Source: Maricurvus nonylphenolicus (GTDB taxonomy: Bacteria > Pseudomonadota > Gammaproteobacteria > Pseudomonadales > Cellvibrionaceae). From it: a DNA stretch of 64,000 nucleotides. The DNA is taken from positions 5,518,001 through 5,582,000 of the forward strand of contig NZ_AP031498.1 of NCBI RefSeq assembly GCF_042854845.1, in the 5' to 3' direction. Both the position numbers and the translations under genes were made by a program. Below the pieces are notes generated by a model. It saw only the letters and a list, made by a program, of their open reading frames with translations, was not told where the DNA came from and made no database searches. Shown here piece after piece: positions 1-8,348 of this stretch (position 1 is its first letter; each line of letters begins with the position of its first letter).

Positions 1-715
1 TACTGCTGCAGTTGCTAAAGCCAGCGCTAAAGCTGAAAAAGAAATCCTCAAAGCTGCTGCTGTAAAAGCTAAAGCCGAAGCCAAGAAGCAAGCTGCTGCT
101 GATAAGAAAGCCGCTGCCAAAGCTAAAGCTGCTGAGAAGAAAGCTGCCGCTAAAGCCAAAGCCGCTGAGAAGAAAGCTGCTGCTAAAGCCAAAGCTGCCG
201 AGAAGAAAGCTGCCGCTAAAGCCAAAGCCGCTGAGAAGAAAGCCGCTGCTAAAGCCAAAGCTGCTGAAAAGAAAGCTGCCGCTAAAGCCAAAGCTGCCAA
301 GAAACCAGCTGCTAAAAAAGCCGTAGCTAAGAAGCCAACCGCCAAAAAAGCTGCTCCAGCTAAAAAAGCCGCCGCTAAAAAGCCAGCTGCCAAGAAAGCT
401 GCTCCAGCCAAAAAAGCCGCTGCTAAGAAGCCAGCCGCTAAGAAAGCTGCCCCAGCCAAAAAAGCCGCTACCAAGCCTGCTGCTAAAAAAGCCGTAGCTA
501 AGAAGCCTGCAGCCAAGAAAGCTGCTCCAGCTAAAAAAGCCGCTGCACCTAAAGCTGCCGCCAAGCCAGCACCTGCTCCAGCCCCAAAAAAAGCTGAAGC
601 ACCTAAAGTAGAAGCCAAGCCTGCTCCAGCCCCTGCTGCTCCTGCAGCAGCCAAGCCAGCTGTAGCACCAGCCGCTCCTGCTACCCCAAGCCTGTTCGAC
701 AAGGCTGACGCTTAA
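1..715 (+). CDS. AlgP-like lysine/alanine-rich histone-H1-like protein, C-terminal part (left-truncated)
   Basis: An open frame runs from base 2 to a TAA at 713-715; the start lies outside the window. The visible 237 residues are almost only Lys, Ala, Pro and some Glu. First come about five copies of an 11-residue unit of the type AEKKAAAKAKA, then units of the type KKAAPAKKAAAKKPA, then a Pro/Ala-rich stretch ending in SLFDKADA. This is the composition of AlgP (AlgR3), the H1-like DNA-binding protein of Pseudomonas, and the next genes (TIGR02444 protein, ABC-F ATPase) are also its neighbours there. A role in nucleoid binding is inferred from family and charge. The repeats probably vary in number between strains. 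The N-terminal domain cannot be judged. Confidence 0.8.
   Translation, partial: TAAVAKASAKAEKEILKAAAVKAKAEAKKQAAADKKAAAKAKAAEKKAAAKAKAAEKKAAAKAKAAEKKAAAKAKAAEKKAAAKAKAAEKKAAAKAKAAKKPAAKKAVAKKPTAKKAAPAKKAAAKKPAAKKAAPAKKAAAKKPAAKKAAPAKKAATKPAAKKAVAKKPAAKKAAPAKKAAAPKAAAKPAPAPAPKKAEAPKVEAKPAPAPAAPAAAKPAVAPAAPATPSLFDKADA
125..300 (+). repeat. Tandem 33-bp coding repeats in the AlgP-like gene
   Basis: About five near-identical 33-bp units encode KAKAAEKKAAA. They differ mainly at synonymous positions (gct/gcc, gag/gaa), so the repeat is kept at both DNA and protein level. A second, looser family of Lys/Ala/Pro units follows up to about 560. Confidence 0.8.
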
Positions 716-745
716 GTTCTAGCTATCGCTTCGCGGTAACCAGAA

Positions 746-776
746 GGCCATTGCAATCTTCCGTATTGCAATGGCC
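746..776. terminator. Hairpin between convergent genes
   Basis: Perfect 12-bp arms GGCCATTGCAAT (746-757) and its complement (765-776) enclose a 7-nt loop. It lies 30 bases after the AlgP-like stop and 9 bases before the end of the opposing gene. No strong T-run follows on either strand, so termination is likely but not certain. Confidence 0.55.
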
Positions 777-784
777 AGCGCCAC

Positions 785-1276
785 TTATCTCATCCTTCCT
801 TTTAGCTCAACCCATTGTTTCCAAACACTCAGCCGATCACCTGCATTTAGTGATTCCAGGTAATAAACACAATAGCCAGTATCAAGCTGATCACCTTGCT
901 GCAATACAGTGAGACTATTGCTTTGTGCCAATCGATATAAGCGCCTCATCGCGATGGACTCTGCCCATAACTCAATGCGCTTCATCAGCCCATACAATTT
1001 ATCGTAGGGTTTTACCGCACGCCGAATCGACCGCAAAGGTTTTATACCCCACTCACGTAGCCGCTTTACTCGTGCGCAGCCCGCAAGCCAGACAGATTCC
1101 TGAAAAACTATCCCCTGGCTATCCAACCAACTGGCCCATAACAACAGATTTACATCCACACCCAATTCGTCCTGCCATTGCAGGCAACACTGGGCAACTT
1201 CGCTGCGGCTATAAAGCGCCAAGGCATAATCGCCAAACGGGTGATCAAAAGATGAGGTAAACATGTGCTTTGCCAT
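785..1276 (-). CDS. TIGR02444 family protein
   Basis: 163 residues, matching by recognition the small conserved family TIGR02444 found next to the ABC-F gene in pseudomonads and relatives. The protein is rich in Trp and Leu (for example LLLWASWLDSQG near residue 45) and has no signal peptide or clear membrane segment, so it is probably cytoplasmic. Its function is unknown. The start at 1276 is the furthest in-frame ATG; an ATG at 1264 (MFTSSFDH) is an alternative and neither has a clear ribosome site. It is divergent from the ABC-F gene, with only about 35 bp between the starts, so the two promoters must overlap. Confidence 0.7.
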   Translation of the reverse strand: MAKHMFTSSFDHPFGDYALALYSRSEVAQCCLQWQDELGVDVNLLLWASWLDSQGIVFQESVWLAGCARVKRLREWGIKPLRSIRRAVKPYDKLYGLMKRIELWAESIAMRRLYRLAQSNSLTVLQQGDQLDTGYCVYYLESLNAGDRLSVWKQWVELKGRMR

Positions 1277-1311
1277 TCGCTGTGGTGTAACAGGCTGGTA
1301 GAATGCCGGCC

Positions 1312-3210
1312 ATGATTAACTTAATAGATGTCAGTGTCCAGCGAGGCGCCAAGCAATTACTGCAAGGCGCCTCGCTGCGTATTAATCCCGGCCATAAACT
1401 CGGTTTAATTGGTGCTAATGGTTCCGGCAAATCCACCCTGTTGCAACTGCTGTGTGGCAATCTTGCCGTTGACGCTGGCGATTGCCAGGTTCCCGGTCAG
1501 TGGCGCATTGCCCATATGGCCCAGGAAGTCGGCCACAGTGATCGCAGTGCGATTGACTACGTTCTCGATGGTGACAGTGAATTGCGGCGCATTGAAAAAG
1601 CCATCAGCGATACGGATGCCGATCAGGGCGATAAGCTGGGCCAACTCTACAGCCAACTGGAAGCCATCGACGGTTACACGGCTAATGCCCGCGCTCAAAC
1701 CCTGTTGCATGGCTTGGGCTTTCAACCTGAGGATAGCGATAAACCGGTTAGCGCATTTTCCGGTGGTTGGCGCATTCGCCTCAACCTGGCCCAGGCGCTG
1801 ATGTGCCCCGCCGATTTGCTATTGCTGGATGAGCCAACTAACCACTTGGATCTGGATACCACCTGGTGGCTTGAACAACGGCTACAACAATTTGAAGGTA
1901 CCCTGGTGATTATTTCCCACGACAGGGACTTTCTCGATAACGTCGTCGATCACACGGTGCATTTGCATAACCAACAGTTAACCCTGTACCGCGGTAACTA
2001 CTCAGCGTTTGAACGCCAGCGGGCCGAACAACTGGCACAGCAACAAGCTCTGTTCGCCAAGCAACAACAGCAGGTGGCCTCCATCGAAGCCTTTGTTGCT
2101 CGCTTTCGCGCCAAGGCCACCAAAGCCCGTCAGGCGCAAAGCCGTTTAAAAGCCCTTGAGCGTTTGGAGATGATTGCTCCGGCGCACGTCGACTCGCCGT
2201 TTTCGTTTCGCTTACCCTGTGCAGAGAAAGTTTCCAGCCCACTGCTCAATTTGAGCCACGCGCGTCTGGGTTATGCTGACACACCGATTTTAGATCAGGT
2301 GCAATTGAGCATTGCACCCCATACCCGCCTGGGATTATTGGGCCCCAATGGCGCCGGTAAATCGACCCTGATGAAAAGTCTGATGGGCGACTTGGCATTG
2401 CTCAATGGTGAACGCACCTGCGGTGAACACCTGGCCATTGGTTACTTTGCTCAGCATACTCTCGAAGCACTGGATATGGCCGCTTCACCACTACTGCATG
2501 TGCAACGTTTAAGCCCACAGGCCCGCGAACAGGATATGCGCAACTTCCTTGGTGGTTTTGGTTTTCAGGGCGACCGTGTCGATGAAGTTATTCAGCATTT
2601 CTCAGGCGGTGAAAAAGCCCGCTTGGCGCTGGCGTTAATTGCCTGGCAAAAACCCAACCTGTTATTGCTCGATGAGCCGACCAACCACCTGGACCTGGAA
2701 ATGCGCGAAGCCCTGACACTGGCGCTGCAGGAATTTGCCGGTGCGGTGGTGGTGATTTCCCACGATCGTCACCTGTTGCGCAATACCGTGGATGACTTTG
2801 TCGTGGTCATTGATGGCAAAGTGGATGTCTTCGACGGTGACCTGGATGATTACCATCGCTGGCTCGATCAGCGCCATCAACACGAAGACAACTACAGCCA
2901 GCAGGAAGCTACAGAAGAGCCGAAACAGGATCGTAAATCGCAGCGCCAGGCCGCAGCAGCGAAACGTCAGCAGTTACAGCCTCTGCGCAAAAAAGTACAG
3001 CACGCTGAAAAACAAATGGAAAAACTGCAAGCGAAGCTGGAAAAGGTGGAAACCGAGCTGGCCGATGAAAGCCTTTATACCGACGCCAAGCGCAAGGATG
3101 ATTTACAACAGCTGTTAAAAGAGCAGGGGGATTTGCGACAGCAGCTTGAGGAAATCGAGGAAGAGTGGCTAACACTCAGTGAAGAGTACGAAGCCTTAAG
3201 CCAGGAATAG
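1312..3210 (+). CDS. yheS: ABC-F family ATPase, YheS type
   Basis: A soluble ABC-F protein of about 632 residues with two nucleotide-binding domains and no membrane part. Walker A motifs GANGSGKST (near residue 35) and GPNGAGKST (near 345), signature motifs FSGGWR and FSGGEKAR, and two LLLLDEPTNHLDL Walker B segments are all present. The inter-domain linker is charged and ends in FRAKATKARQAQSR, the typical ribosome-contacting ABC-F linker. A basic coiled-coil tail (about 535-632) separates the YheS/Uup type from EttA. ABC-F proteins act on translating ribosomes at the tRNA exit site; the YheS role is established only in outline. I chose the ATG at 1312 (MINLIDVSV) by family alignment; an ATG at 1303 has a slightly better spaced ribosome site. 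Confidence 0.9.
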   Translation: MINLIDVSVQRGAKQLLQGASLRINPGHKLGLIGANGSGKSTLLQLLCGNLAVDAGDCQVPGQWRIAHMAQEVGHSDRSAIDYVLDGDSELRRIEKAISDTDADQGDKLGQLYSQLEAIDGYTANARAQTLLHGLGFQPEDSDKPVSAFSGGWRIRLNLAQALMCPADLLLLDEPTNHLDLDTTWWLEQRLQQFEGTLVIISHDRDFLDNVVDHTVHLHNQQLTLYRGNYSAFERQRAEQLAQQQALFAKQQQQVASIEAFVARFRAKATKARQAQSRLKALERLEMIAPAHVDSPFSFRLPCAEKVSSPLLNLSHARLGYADTPILDQVQLSIAPHTRLGLLGPNGAGKSTLMKSLMGDLALLNGERTCGEHLAIGYFAQHTLEALDMAASPLLHVQRLSPQAREQDMRNFLGGFGFQGDRVDEVIQHFSGGEKARLALALIAWQKPNLLLLDEPTNHLDLEMREALTLALQEFAGAVVVISHDRHLLRNTVDDFVVVIDGKVDVFDGDLDDYHRWLDQRHQHEDNYSQQEATEEPKQDRKSQRQAAAAKRQQLQPLRKKVQHAEKQMEKLQAKLEKVETELADESLYTDAKRKDDLQQLLKEQGDLRQQLEEIEEEWLTLSEEYEALSQE

Positions 3211-3263
3211 AGGGGCCAGAAATAGAGAGCTCAGGAATAGGCAGGTCAGACTTTAAGAGGTTC

Positions 3264-3299
3264 GTTGTTCCTGCATCACACAATGTGAGCAGGAACAAC
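3264..3299. terminator. Bidirectional hairpin terminator
   Basis: Arms GTTGTTCCTGC (3264-3274) and GCAGGAACAAC (3289-3299) are perfect complements. The stem continues inward through TCACA/TGTGA, with a bulged A. It sits between the convergent yheS and elbB genes. Confidence 0.7.
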
Positions 3300-3321
3300 A
3301 CAAAAGCCTTAAGACGATTGT

Positions 3322-3975
3322 TTATGCGAAGGCCAACACCTGATCGACCAGCTTGTTGATACCAGCAGCCGTTTCACTGATACGGCTAGCCAGCATATAA
3401 GCCGGCGTAGTCACCAGCTTGTTGGCCTCATCGATAACAATATCTTCAACCACACAGTCCTGATGCTGGGCACCGGTGGCATTTACCGCGGCAGCAGTTT
3501 CAGCATCCTGGCCGATGGTGCATTTCACTCCTTCACCAAAAATCGCCGCCGACATAACCGGTGCAATGCACACCAGGCCGACAGGCTTACCGGCAGCTTT
3601 AAATGCCTGGGCAAAGGCGACAAACTGTTCATTGACGGTTAGCTCTGCACCTTTTACGGCAAAGTCGGACAGATTCTTCGCCGCACCAAAACCGCCCGGT
3701 ACAATCAACGCATCAAAGTCATTGGCGTTGGCTTCGGCCAGATCCTTAATCTCACCACGCGCCAAACGAGCCGCTTCCTGCAGCACATTGCGGGTCTCAC
3801 CGGTTTCTTCACCCGTAGCGTGGTTGATCACATGCATCTGATCGATATTGGGTGCAAAGCACTGAACCTGAGCATCCTGCTGATCGAGACGCAACAGGGT
3901 AATCACAGACTCGTAAATCTCCGATCCGTCATAAACTCCACAACCCGCCAGGACAACCGCAACTCGTTTTGACAT
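3322..3975 (-). CDS. elbB: ElbB-type glyoxalase of the DJ-1/PfpI superfamily
   Basis: 217 residues from the ATG at 3975 (MSKRVAVVLAG), which has an AAGGG ribosome site; upstream in-frame starts lack one. The sequence follows ElbB: an N-terminal VAVVLAGCGVYDGSEI segment, the DALIVPGGFGAAKNL loop, and the nucleophile elbow GLVCIAPVM with the conserved Cys. DJ-1/PfpI proteins of this branch have weak glyoxalase activity, and ElbB was linked to isoprenoid biosynthesis in E. coli. The protein should be cytoplasmic. It is a single gene, divergent from uspE and convergent with yheS. Confidence 0.88.
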   Translation of the reverse strand: MSKRVAVVLAGCGVYDGSEIYESVITLLRLDQQDAQVQCFAPNIDQMHVINHATGEETGETRNVLQEAARLARGEIKDLAEANANDFDALIVPGGFGAAKNLSDFAVKGAELTVNEQFVAFAQAFKAAGKPVGLVCIAPVMSAAIFGEGVKCTIGQDAETAAAVNATGAQHQDCVVEDIVIDEANKLVTTPAYMLASRISETAAGINKLVDQVLAFA

Positions 3976-4078
3976 AACACAACCCTTTTTCCAGTAAATC
4001 ATATAAGCTTAGAATATGTGTATTGTAGGGTGCCTGACTAATATGTCATACCCTTTAAACCCTGACAGGAAGCCAGTT

Positions 4079-4936
4079 ATGCAGCAGTCCACATTACTTA
4101 CCGTGATTGATCCAACAACTGATGATCAAGCCGCACTCAAGCGTGCCGAGCAGTTAGCCGTCGATACCGGCGCGCAAATCCACGCGTTTTGCTGTACTTA
4201 CGTGGAAGATATGGCTCATTTCTCTTCCCGCAAGGATGCCAAGCACCAAACGTTAATTGAAACCAAAGAACGTCTGTACAAGCTTACCGCGCCCCTTAAG
4301 GCAGAAAAAATCAACGTCTCTATTGAAGCCTACTGGAATGAAGACTGGCAGGAGTCTGTGATACACGCCTGCGGCCGCAGCGGTGCCAATATGGTGATCA
4401 AAACCGCATCACCGCATAGTAATATTGCCCGCCAGCTGACCAAAACCTCTGACTTCTCCCTGTTGCGCAATGCCTCCTGCCCCGTGCTGTTAACCCGCAG
4501 CGGCAGCCCATGGCAGAATCGCCGTATCCTCGCAGCCGTCGATATTGATTCCAATGATGCCGAACACGACTTGCTCAACAATGTCGTTGTCACTGAAGCG
4601 CAAAAACTGGCCAAGGCCACGGGGTTTGATCTGTTTTTAGTCGCAGCGATGGAAGGTAACGCAGACTTCAGTGCTATCTTTAATCTGCTGGAAGAAGAAA
4701 AGGATGATGAAACTGAAGCGGAACTGGTGGCTCAGCGCTTTGGCGTCAATCCCGATCGCGTGATTATCGAAAACGGCAGTGCCCGCAAGGTAATCGCCGA
4801 TACGGCAGCTGATATTAATGCCGATGTGCTGGTGATTGGTACAGTCGCGCGCAAGGGGTTGAGTGCGGCGATTGTCGGTAATACCGCCGAAAAGCTGTTG
4901 GATGAATTGGCGATTGATATTTTGGCCGTAAGTTAA
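4079..4936 (+). CDS. uspE: Tandem universal stress protein, UspE type
   Basis: 285 residues with two Usp domains in one chain, as in E. coli UspE. Domain 1 starts MQQSTLLTVIDPTTDDQAAL and domain 2 starts near residue 145 with RRILAAVDID. The second domain ends with the ATP-loop-like stretch VLVIGTVARKGLSAAIVGNTAEKLL, the usual G-2x-G-9x-G(S/N) form, so nucleotide binding by domain 2 is likely. UspE proteins are cytoplasmic and help survive stress. The ATG at 4079 is chosen because AGGA lies 8 bases upstream; the 21 residues further upstream do not look like a Usp. A palindrome pair follows the gene. Confidence 0.85.
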   Translation: MQQSTLLTVIDPTTDDQAALKRAEQLAVDTGAQIHAFCCTYVEDMAHFSSRKDAKHQTLIETKERLYKLTAPLKAEKINVSIEAYWNEDWQESVIHACGRSGANMVIKTASPHSNIARQLTKTSDFSLLRNASCPVLLTRSGSPWQNRRILAAVDIDSNDAEHDLLNNVVVTEAQKLAKATGFDLFLVAAMEGNADFSAIFNLLEEEKDDETEAELVAQRFGVNPDRVIIENGSARKVIADTAADINADVLVIGTVARKGLSAAIVGNTAEKLLDELAIDILAVS

Positions 4937-4948
4937 GGCGCGCTGAAA

Positions 4949-4975
4949 GGGCTACGACCCACAGGGTCGGGCCCC
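4949..4975. repeat. REP-like palindrome, unit A1
   Basis: A 27-bp imperfect palindrome with core ACGACCC-aca-GGGTCGg and flanking GGGC/GCCCC. It is an inverted-orientation relative of the unit at 4998-5024, with a few mismatches. It lies in the gap between convergent uspE and ompA. Confidence 0.7.
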
Positions 4976-4997
4976 ACTTAGAAATTACACCGGACTT

Positions 4998-5024
4998 GGG
5001 GTCCGACCCTGCGGGTCGTACCCC
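4998..5024. repeat. REP-like palindrome, unit A2
   Basis: A 27-bp palindrome whose arms GGGGTCCGACCC and GGGTCGTACCCC enclose TGC. Its reverse complement is identical over all 27 bases to the unit at 58450-58476. With unit A1 it forms a head-to-head pair like a BIME, 22 bases apart. Confidence 0.75.
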
Positions 5025-5059
5025 ATTTCTCTTGCACCGTTTTTTTACAACGAGCAAAA

Positions 5060-5090
5060 CAAAAAAGAGCAGCCAATTGGCTGCCCTTTT
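5060..5090 (-). terminator. Intrinsic terminator of ompA
   Basis: Stem GCAGCC/GGCTGC (5069-5084) with loop AATT. On the minus strand it is followed by a T-rich run (complement of the A-run at 5061-5066), 24 bases after the ompA stop. Confidence 0.8.
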
Positions 5091-5114
5091 CGGTTCTACT
5101 AAAACCCAGCAAAC

Positions 5115-6218
5115 TTATTTGGTTTGCATAGTGGTCTCAACAGCACTGATTTCCGCAACAACACGACGGTTGGCCGCACGACCTTCAGCAGTATCGTTTG
5201 TCGCAGTAGGTTGCTCTTCGCCGTAACCTTTTGCAGTTACACGATCGGCACCCATACCGTAAGTCTCAACCAGCACTTTCGCTACCGCTTTGGCACGACG
5301 GTCAGACAGGTTCTTGTTGTAAGCGGCAGAACCACGGCTGTCAGTGTGACCCTGAACCTCGACCACAGTGTCTTTGTACTGGTTGGCGAAATCAGCAACA
5401 CGCTTGATCTCATCGAAGTACTCAGGTTTAACCACATCACTGTTGTTATCGAAGTTGACTTTCAACTCAATGCTAACGGCTTTTTCCAGTTTGATGGGGC
5501 AGCCATCGGCATCCACTTTCAGGTTTGGCGCCGTATCCGGGCACTTGTCCATGTAGTCGTAAACACCGTCGCCATCGCTATCCAGCGGGCAACCTTTGGC
5601 ATCAACGGTAACACCAGCGGGAGTGTTAGGGCAGGCGTCCATATCGTCAGTCACACCGTCACCATCGCTATCCAGCGGGCCAGCCGGAGCGGCCGGAGAA
5701 CCACCAAACTGGAAAGTCATACCCAGCATAGCAGCGTAATCGGTGTCTTCTTCATCCAGGCTGTGGAAAGCACGCAGGTCGGCACGCACACTCCAGTTAG
5801 GGTGAATTTCACGCTTTAGGCCGACACCGAAGTTAAGCTGGGTTTCCTCGCTATCGTTACTATTGTCGTAATCGAAATCCATTTCACCCAGGCCGAAGGC
5901 CAGGAATGGACGCCAGCCATTGGCTTCGTTGAAGTGGTACAAACCATCAATGCGGTACTGAGTACCATCGACATCTTCGCCGGTGCGATCGTCATCAGTA
6001 TCAATATCCAGCCACCAGGCTTCAACGGTCCACTGTGGGTTAATCACATAACCGAGGCCCAGAGCCGGTACATCATCATCTTCGAGGTCACGATCACTAT
6101 CGATAAAGTAACGGCCCATTGCGCCGCTGATTTCATACTTGTGATCATCTGCCAGGGTAGGGGCACTCAGCAGGGCTGCCAGGCCCAGCACGCCGAGCGT
6201 CTTGGCGGTCAATTTCAT
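5115..6218 (-). CDS. ompA: OmpA-family outer-membrane protein with thrombospondin type 3 repeats
   Basis: 367 residues. A signal peptide (MKLTAKTLGVLGLAALLSAP, cut after TLA) is followed by an OmpA-like eight-strand beta-barrel (about 25-190). Next come two acidic calcium-binding type 3 repeats (DSDGDGVTDDMDACPNT and DSDGDGVYDYMDKCPDT, about 195-250) with paired Cys, then a C-terminal OmpA peptidoglycan-binding domain with the VEVQGHTDSRGSAAYN signature. It links the outer membrane to the cell wall and resembles OprF of Pseudomonas. The start at 6218 has a strong AAGGAGAAGG site; an upstream start at 6251 is less likely. It is monocistronic, with its own terminator. Confidence 0.9.
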   Translation of the reverse strand: MKLTAKTLGVLGLAALLSAPTLADDHKYEISGAMGRYFIDSDRDLEDDDVPALGLGYVINPQWTVEAWWLDIDTDDDRTGEDVDGTQYRIDGLYHFNEANGWRPFLAFGLGEMDFDYDNSNDSEETQLNFGVGLKREIHPNWSVRADLRAFHSLDEEDTDYAAMLGMTFQFGGSPAAPAGPLDSDGDGVTDDMDACPNTPAGVTVDAKGCPLDSDGDGVYDYMDKCPDTAPNLKVDADGCPIKLEKAVSIELKVNFDNNSDVVKPEYFDEIKRVADFANQYKDTVVEVQGHTDSRGSAAYNKNLSDRRAKAVAKVLVETYGMGADRVTAKGYGEEQPTATNDTAEGRAANRRVVAEISAVETTMQTK

Positions 6219-6308
6219 GGTCCTTCTCCTTAGGTCCTTTATTAGGATCAAACTTTTGTTGTGAATCTATTATTACAGCTATTTAACAAAAACGTACAGG
6301 CGTTCACG

Positions 6309-6953
6309 CTATTGCTTTAAGGTCGCTATAAACTGATTGGCTTCTTGAATGGAACTTTCCATGTCTTTAATCAGCACGCTGATATCGCGCTTGAGCCCAT
6401 TGAATTCCGATTCCAGCGAGGCAATAGCCCGGGCATTGAGGTTGTGTTTGAGGAATAATACCTGATCCTGCAGGGTTGCCAATACCGGCTCCATCTTGGC
6501 TTCGGACTGACGCATGGCGCGCAGCATTTTCTTGTAGTGGCTTTGGGTTGAACGGTACTGGGCTTCACTTTGGCGACGCAGACGCTGGTTGGAGTATTTT
6601 TCCAGCTCATCGCTCCACTCGTCGAACAGGGCATCGGCGACGCTTTCAACCGCATCAATGCGATCACTTAAAGCCTGGGCATTATCCCGGCTTTCTTCAA
6701 ACTCGTCATTGAGGGCGTTGTAACTTTTTTCCAGCTCTCCACCATCGAAGTCGATTTCCTGCTTAAAACGCTCCAGCGCTGAAACAAACTGTTCCTTGGC
6801 GTCCGTCTGGGCATCCTGCACATCTTCAATGCGGTCTACCAGAATATCGCGCTTATGCACGCCAACTTTTTCCCAGGCGCCATAATAGGCGCTTTCACAG
6901 GCTATCAGGCACAGGGATAACAGGGTAACAGCAACAATACGCCAAGACTTCAT
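6309..6953 (-). CDS. DUF2959 family lipoprotein
   Basis: 214 residues. The N-terminus MKSWRIVAVTLLSLCLIAC is a lipoprotein signal with lipobox LIAC, so the mature protein should be anchored by Cys19. The rest is nearly all helical and charged, with long heptad-like stretches (RIEDVQDAQTDAKEQFVSAL and later), so coiled coils are likely. The sequence matches by recognition the DUF2959 family, of unknown function. The ATG at 6953 has AGGA 7 bases upstream; a GTG at 6959 is less likely. It is encoded upstream of ompA on the same strand but 90 bp away, so co-transcription is possible. Confidence 0.75.
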   Translation of the reverse strand: MKSWRIVAVTLLSLCLIACESAYYGAWEKVGVHKRDILVDRIEDVQDAQTDAKEQFVSALERFKQEIDFDGGELEKSYNALNDEFEESRDNAQALSDRIDAVESVADALFDEWSDELEKYSNQRLRRQSEAQYRSTQSHYKKMLRAMRQSEAKMEPVLATLQDQVLFLKHNLNARAIASLESEFNGLKRDISVLIKDMESSIQEANQFIATLKQ

Positions 6954-7073
6954 CTTCACATCCTATCTGTTGGTTGAATCTTTCGGTAGGCCCCGTCACA
7001 GAGGCCCGCAAGCATATGCTGGCCAGCTTAACGGTAACTGAACCAGCTTAACAGCGGTAACGTTTTCTATGCG

Positions 7074-7796
7074 TTAAGCCTTGCGCTCAAACAATACATC
7101 CCAAACACCATGACCCAAACGTTCACCGCGCTTTTCAAACTTGGTAATGGGTCGGTAATCCGGGCGTGGAGCGAATTGATATTCGCCACAGCAGTTCTCA
7201 AAACCCTCAGCCTCACTCATGACTTCCATCATATGCTCGGCATAGGGTTCCCAGTCGGTGGCAAAATGCATCACACCACCGACCTTTAATTTGGGGCGCA
7301 GCTTCTGCACAAACTCCGGCTGTACGATGCGGCGCTTGTTGTGCTTTTTCTTGTGCCAGGGATCGGGGAAGTAGAGCTGGAAGCGATCAATGCTGGCATC
7401 GGGAATGCAATCTTCCAGCACATCCACCGCATCGGCCATATAGACTTTGATATTATCGAGCTCGGACTTACCGGCATTGTTTATCAGCCGGCCCACGCCG
7501 GGAGGGTGCACCTCGATACCGACAAAGTTCTTTTCAGGCTCATGCTCAGCCATATAAATGAGTGAATCACCCATACCAAAGCCGATCTCCAGCACCAGTG
7601 GCGCTTGGCGACCAAACAACTGGGCAGGCTCCACCGCACCGTCGAATAGGCTCAGGCCAAACTGTGGCCACCAGCGATTAAAGGCCTTTTCCTGGCTTTC
7701 GGTCATGCGGCCACCGCGCACAACATAGGAGCGGATAGATTTCTTCTTGTACTCGGGCTTGATTTCAAACTCGCCCGGCTGCTGGTTATCAGTCAT
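7074..7796 (-). CDS. trmB: tRNA (guanine-46-N7)-methyltransferase TrmB
   Basis: 240 residues. SAM-binding motif VLEIGFGMGDSL, then FVGIEVHPPGVGRLI, and the TrmB hallmark FQLYFPDPWHKKKHNKRR with the conserved Asp and Pro-Trp-His are clear; the C-terminal TKFEKRGERLGHGVWDVLF is also typical. It methylates G46 in the variable loop of tRNA. The start at 7796 overlaps the stop of cyaY in a TGATG, so it is translated by coupling from cyaY; an upstream in-frame start at 7808 would extend into cyaY and is less likely. Confidence 0.93.
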   Translation of the reverse strand: MTDNQQPGEFEIKPEYKKKSIRSYVVRGGRMTESQEKAFNRWWPQFGLSLFDGAVEPAQLFGRQAPLVLEIGFGMGDSLIYMAEHEPEKNFVGIEVHPPGVGRLINNAGKSELDNIKVYMADAVDVLEDCIPDASIDRFQLYFPDPWHKKKHNKRRIVQPEFVQKLRPKLKVGGVMHFATDWEPYAEHMMEVMSEAEGFENCCGEYQFAPRPDYRPITKFEKRGERLGHGVWDVLFERKA

Positions 7797-8134
7797 CAAA
7801 TAGTCCAATCCAGGGTTACATCATCATCGGATTGTTCAGAGCAGGTACGGCTAAGCAACTGTTGCAGGGTCTCACCCGTGGTTGAGCAGACCCAATTGCC
7901 GTCTTTATTCTGGCAATGAAAACCACCAGAGCGGGCCGCCACCCAGATTTCACTCTTGGCGACCTGGCGCGAGACAATCACCTGGCTATCGGTATCTTCA
8001 CAGGTTACCGTCAAAACACCACTGGCATTCTCATAATCGAGATTTGCACTGCTCTCATCGATAGCTGTGTCTAGAGCCTCTTCGATGGCCGTGAGGGTTT
8101 CTTCAACCTGCTGTTCAAAGCTGATATCGCTCAT
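7796..8134 (-). CDS. cyaY: Iron-sulfur cluster assembly regulator CyaY (frataxin)
   Basis: 112 residues, the usual frataxin length. The N-terminal helix carries the acidic, iron-binding face (FEQQVEETLTAIEEALDTAID), and the beta-sheet core has the conserved IWVAARSGGFHC and WVCSTTGETLQQLL segments. It delivers iron to, or moderates, the ISC cluster-assembly machinery. In pseudomonads cyaY is also divergent from the lptM-lysA-dapF cluster, as here. Its stop overlaps the trmB start by one base (TGATG), which implies a cyaY-trmB operon. Confidence 0.9.
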   Translation of the reverse strand: MSDISFEQQVEETLTAIEEALDTAIDESSANLDYENASGVLTVTCEDTDSQVIVSRQVAKSEIWVAARSGGFHCQNKDGNWVCSTTGETLQQLLSRTCSEQSDDDVTLDWTI

Positions 8135-8348
8135 GGGGAACCTGCTGTGGAGGGCCTTTCAGGGCCCGGATGGAAATTGCGCGCAGTATACCACCGTCGC
8201 CCAAAAAAACGACGTTTAGGCATCGGCGAATCAGGGCCTAGCCCCTGATATCAGTGATTGTGGCCCTATGCCCGCAACCGGTATACTTGCTGCCTATTTA
8301 AACCAATCGTCATCATTTAACTGCTATATAACCAAAATGGAAGCCACA
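8135..8348. promoter_or_regulatory. Divergent cyaY / lptM intergenic region
   Basis: 214 bp that must carry promoters for both directions. It holds a GC-rich imperfect inverted repeat TCAGGG-cctag-CCCCTGA near 8230-8247. I see no confident -35/-10 pair. Confidence 0.4.

Noticed and set aside
125..560. Lys/Ala repeats considered as CRISPR
   Set aside because: The repeats are directly contiguous and coding, with no spacers.
4949..5024. Palindromes read as ordinary terminators of uspE
   Set aside because: No T-run follows, two units occur in inverted orientation, and one recurs exactly at 58450-58476, so a repeat family explains them better.
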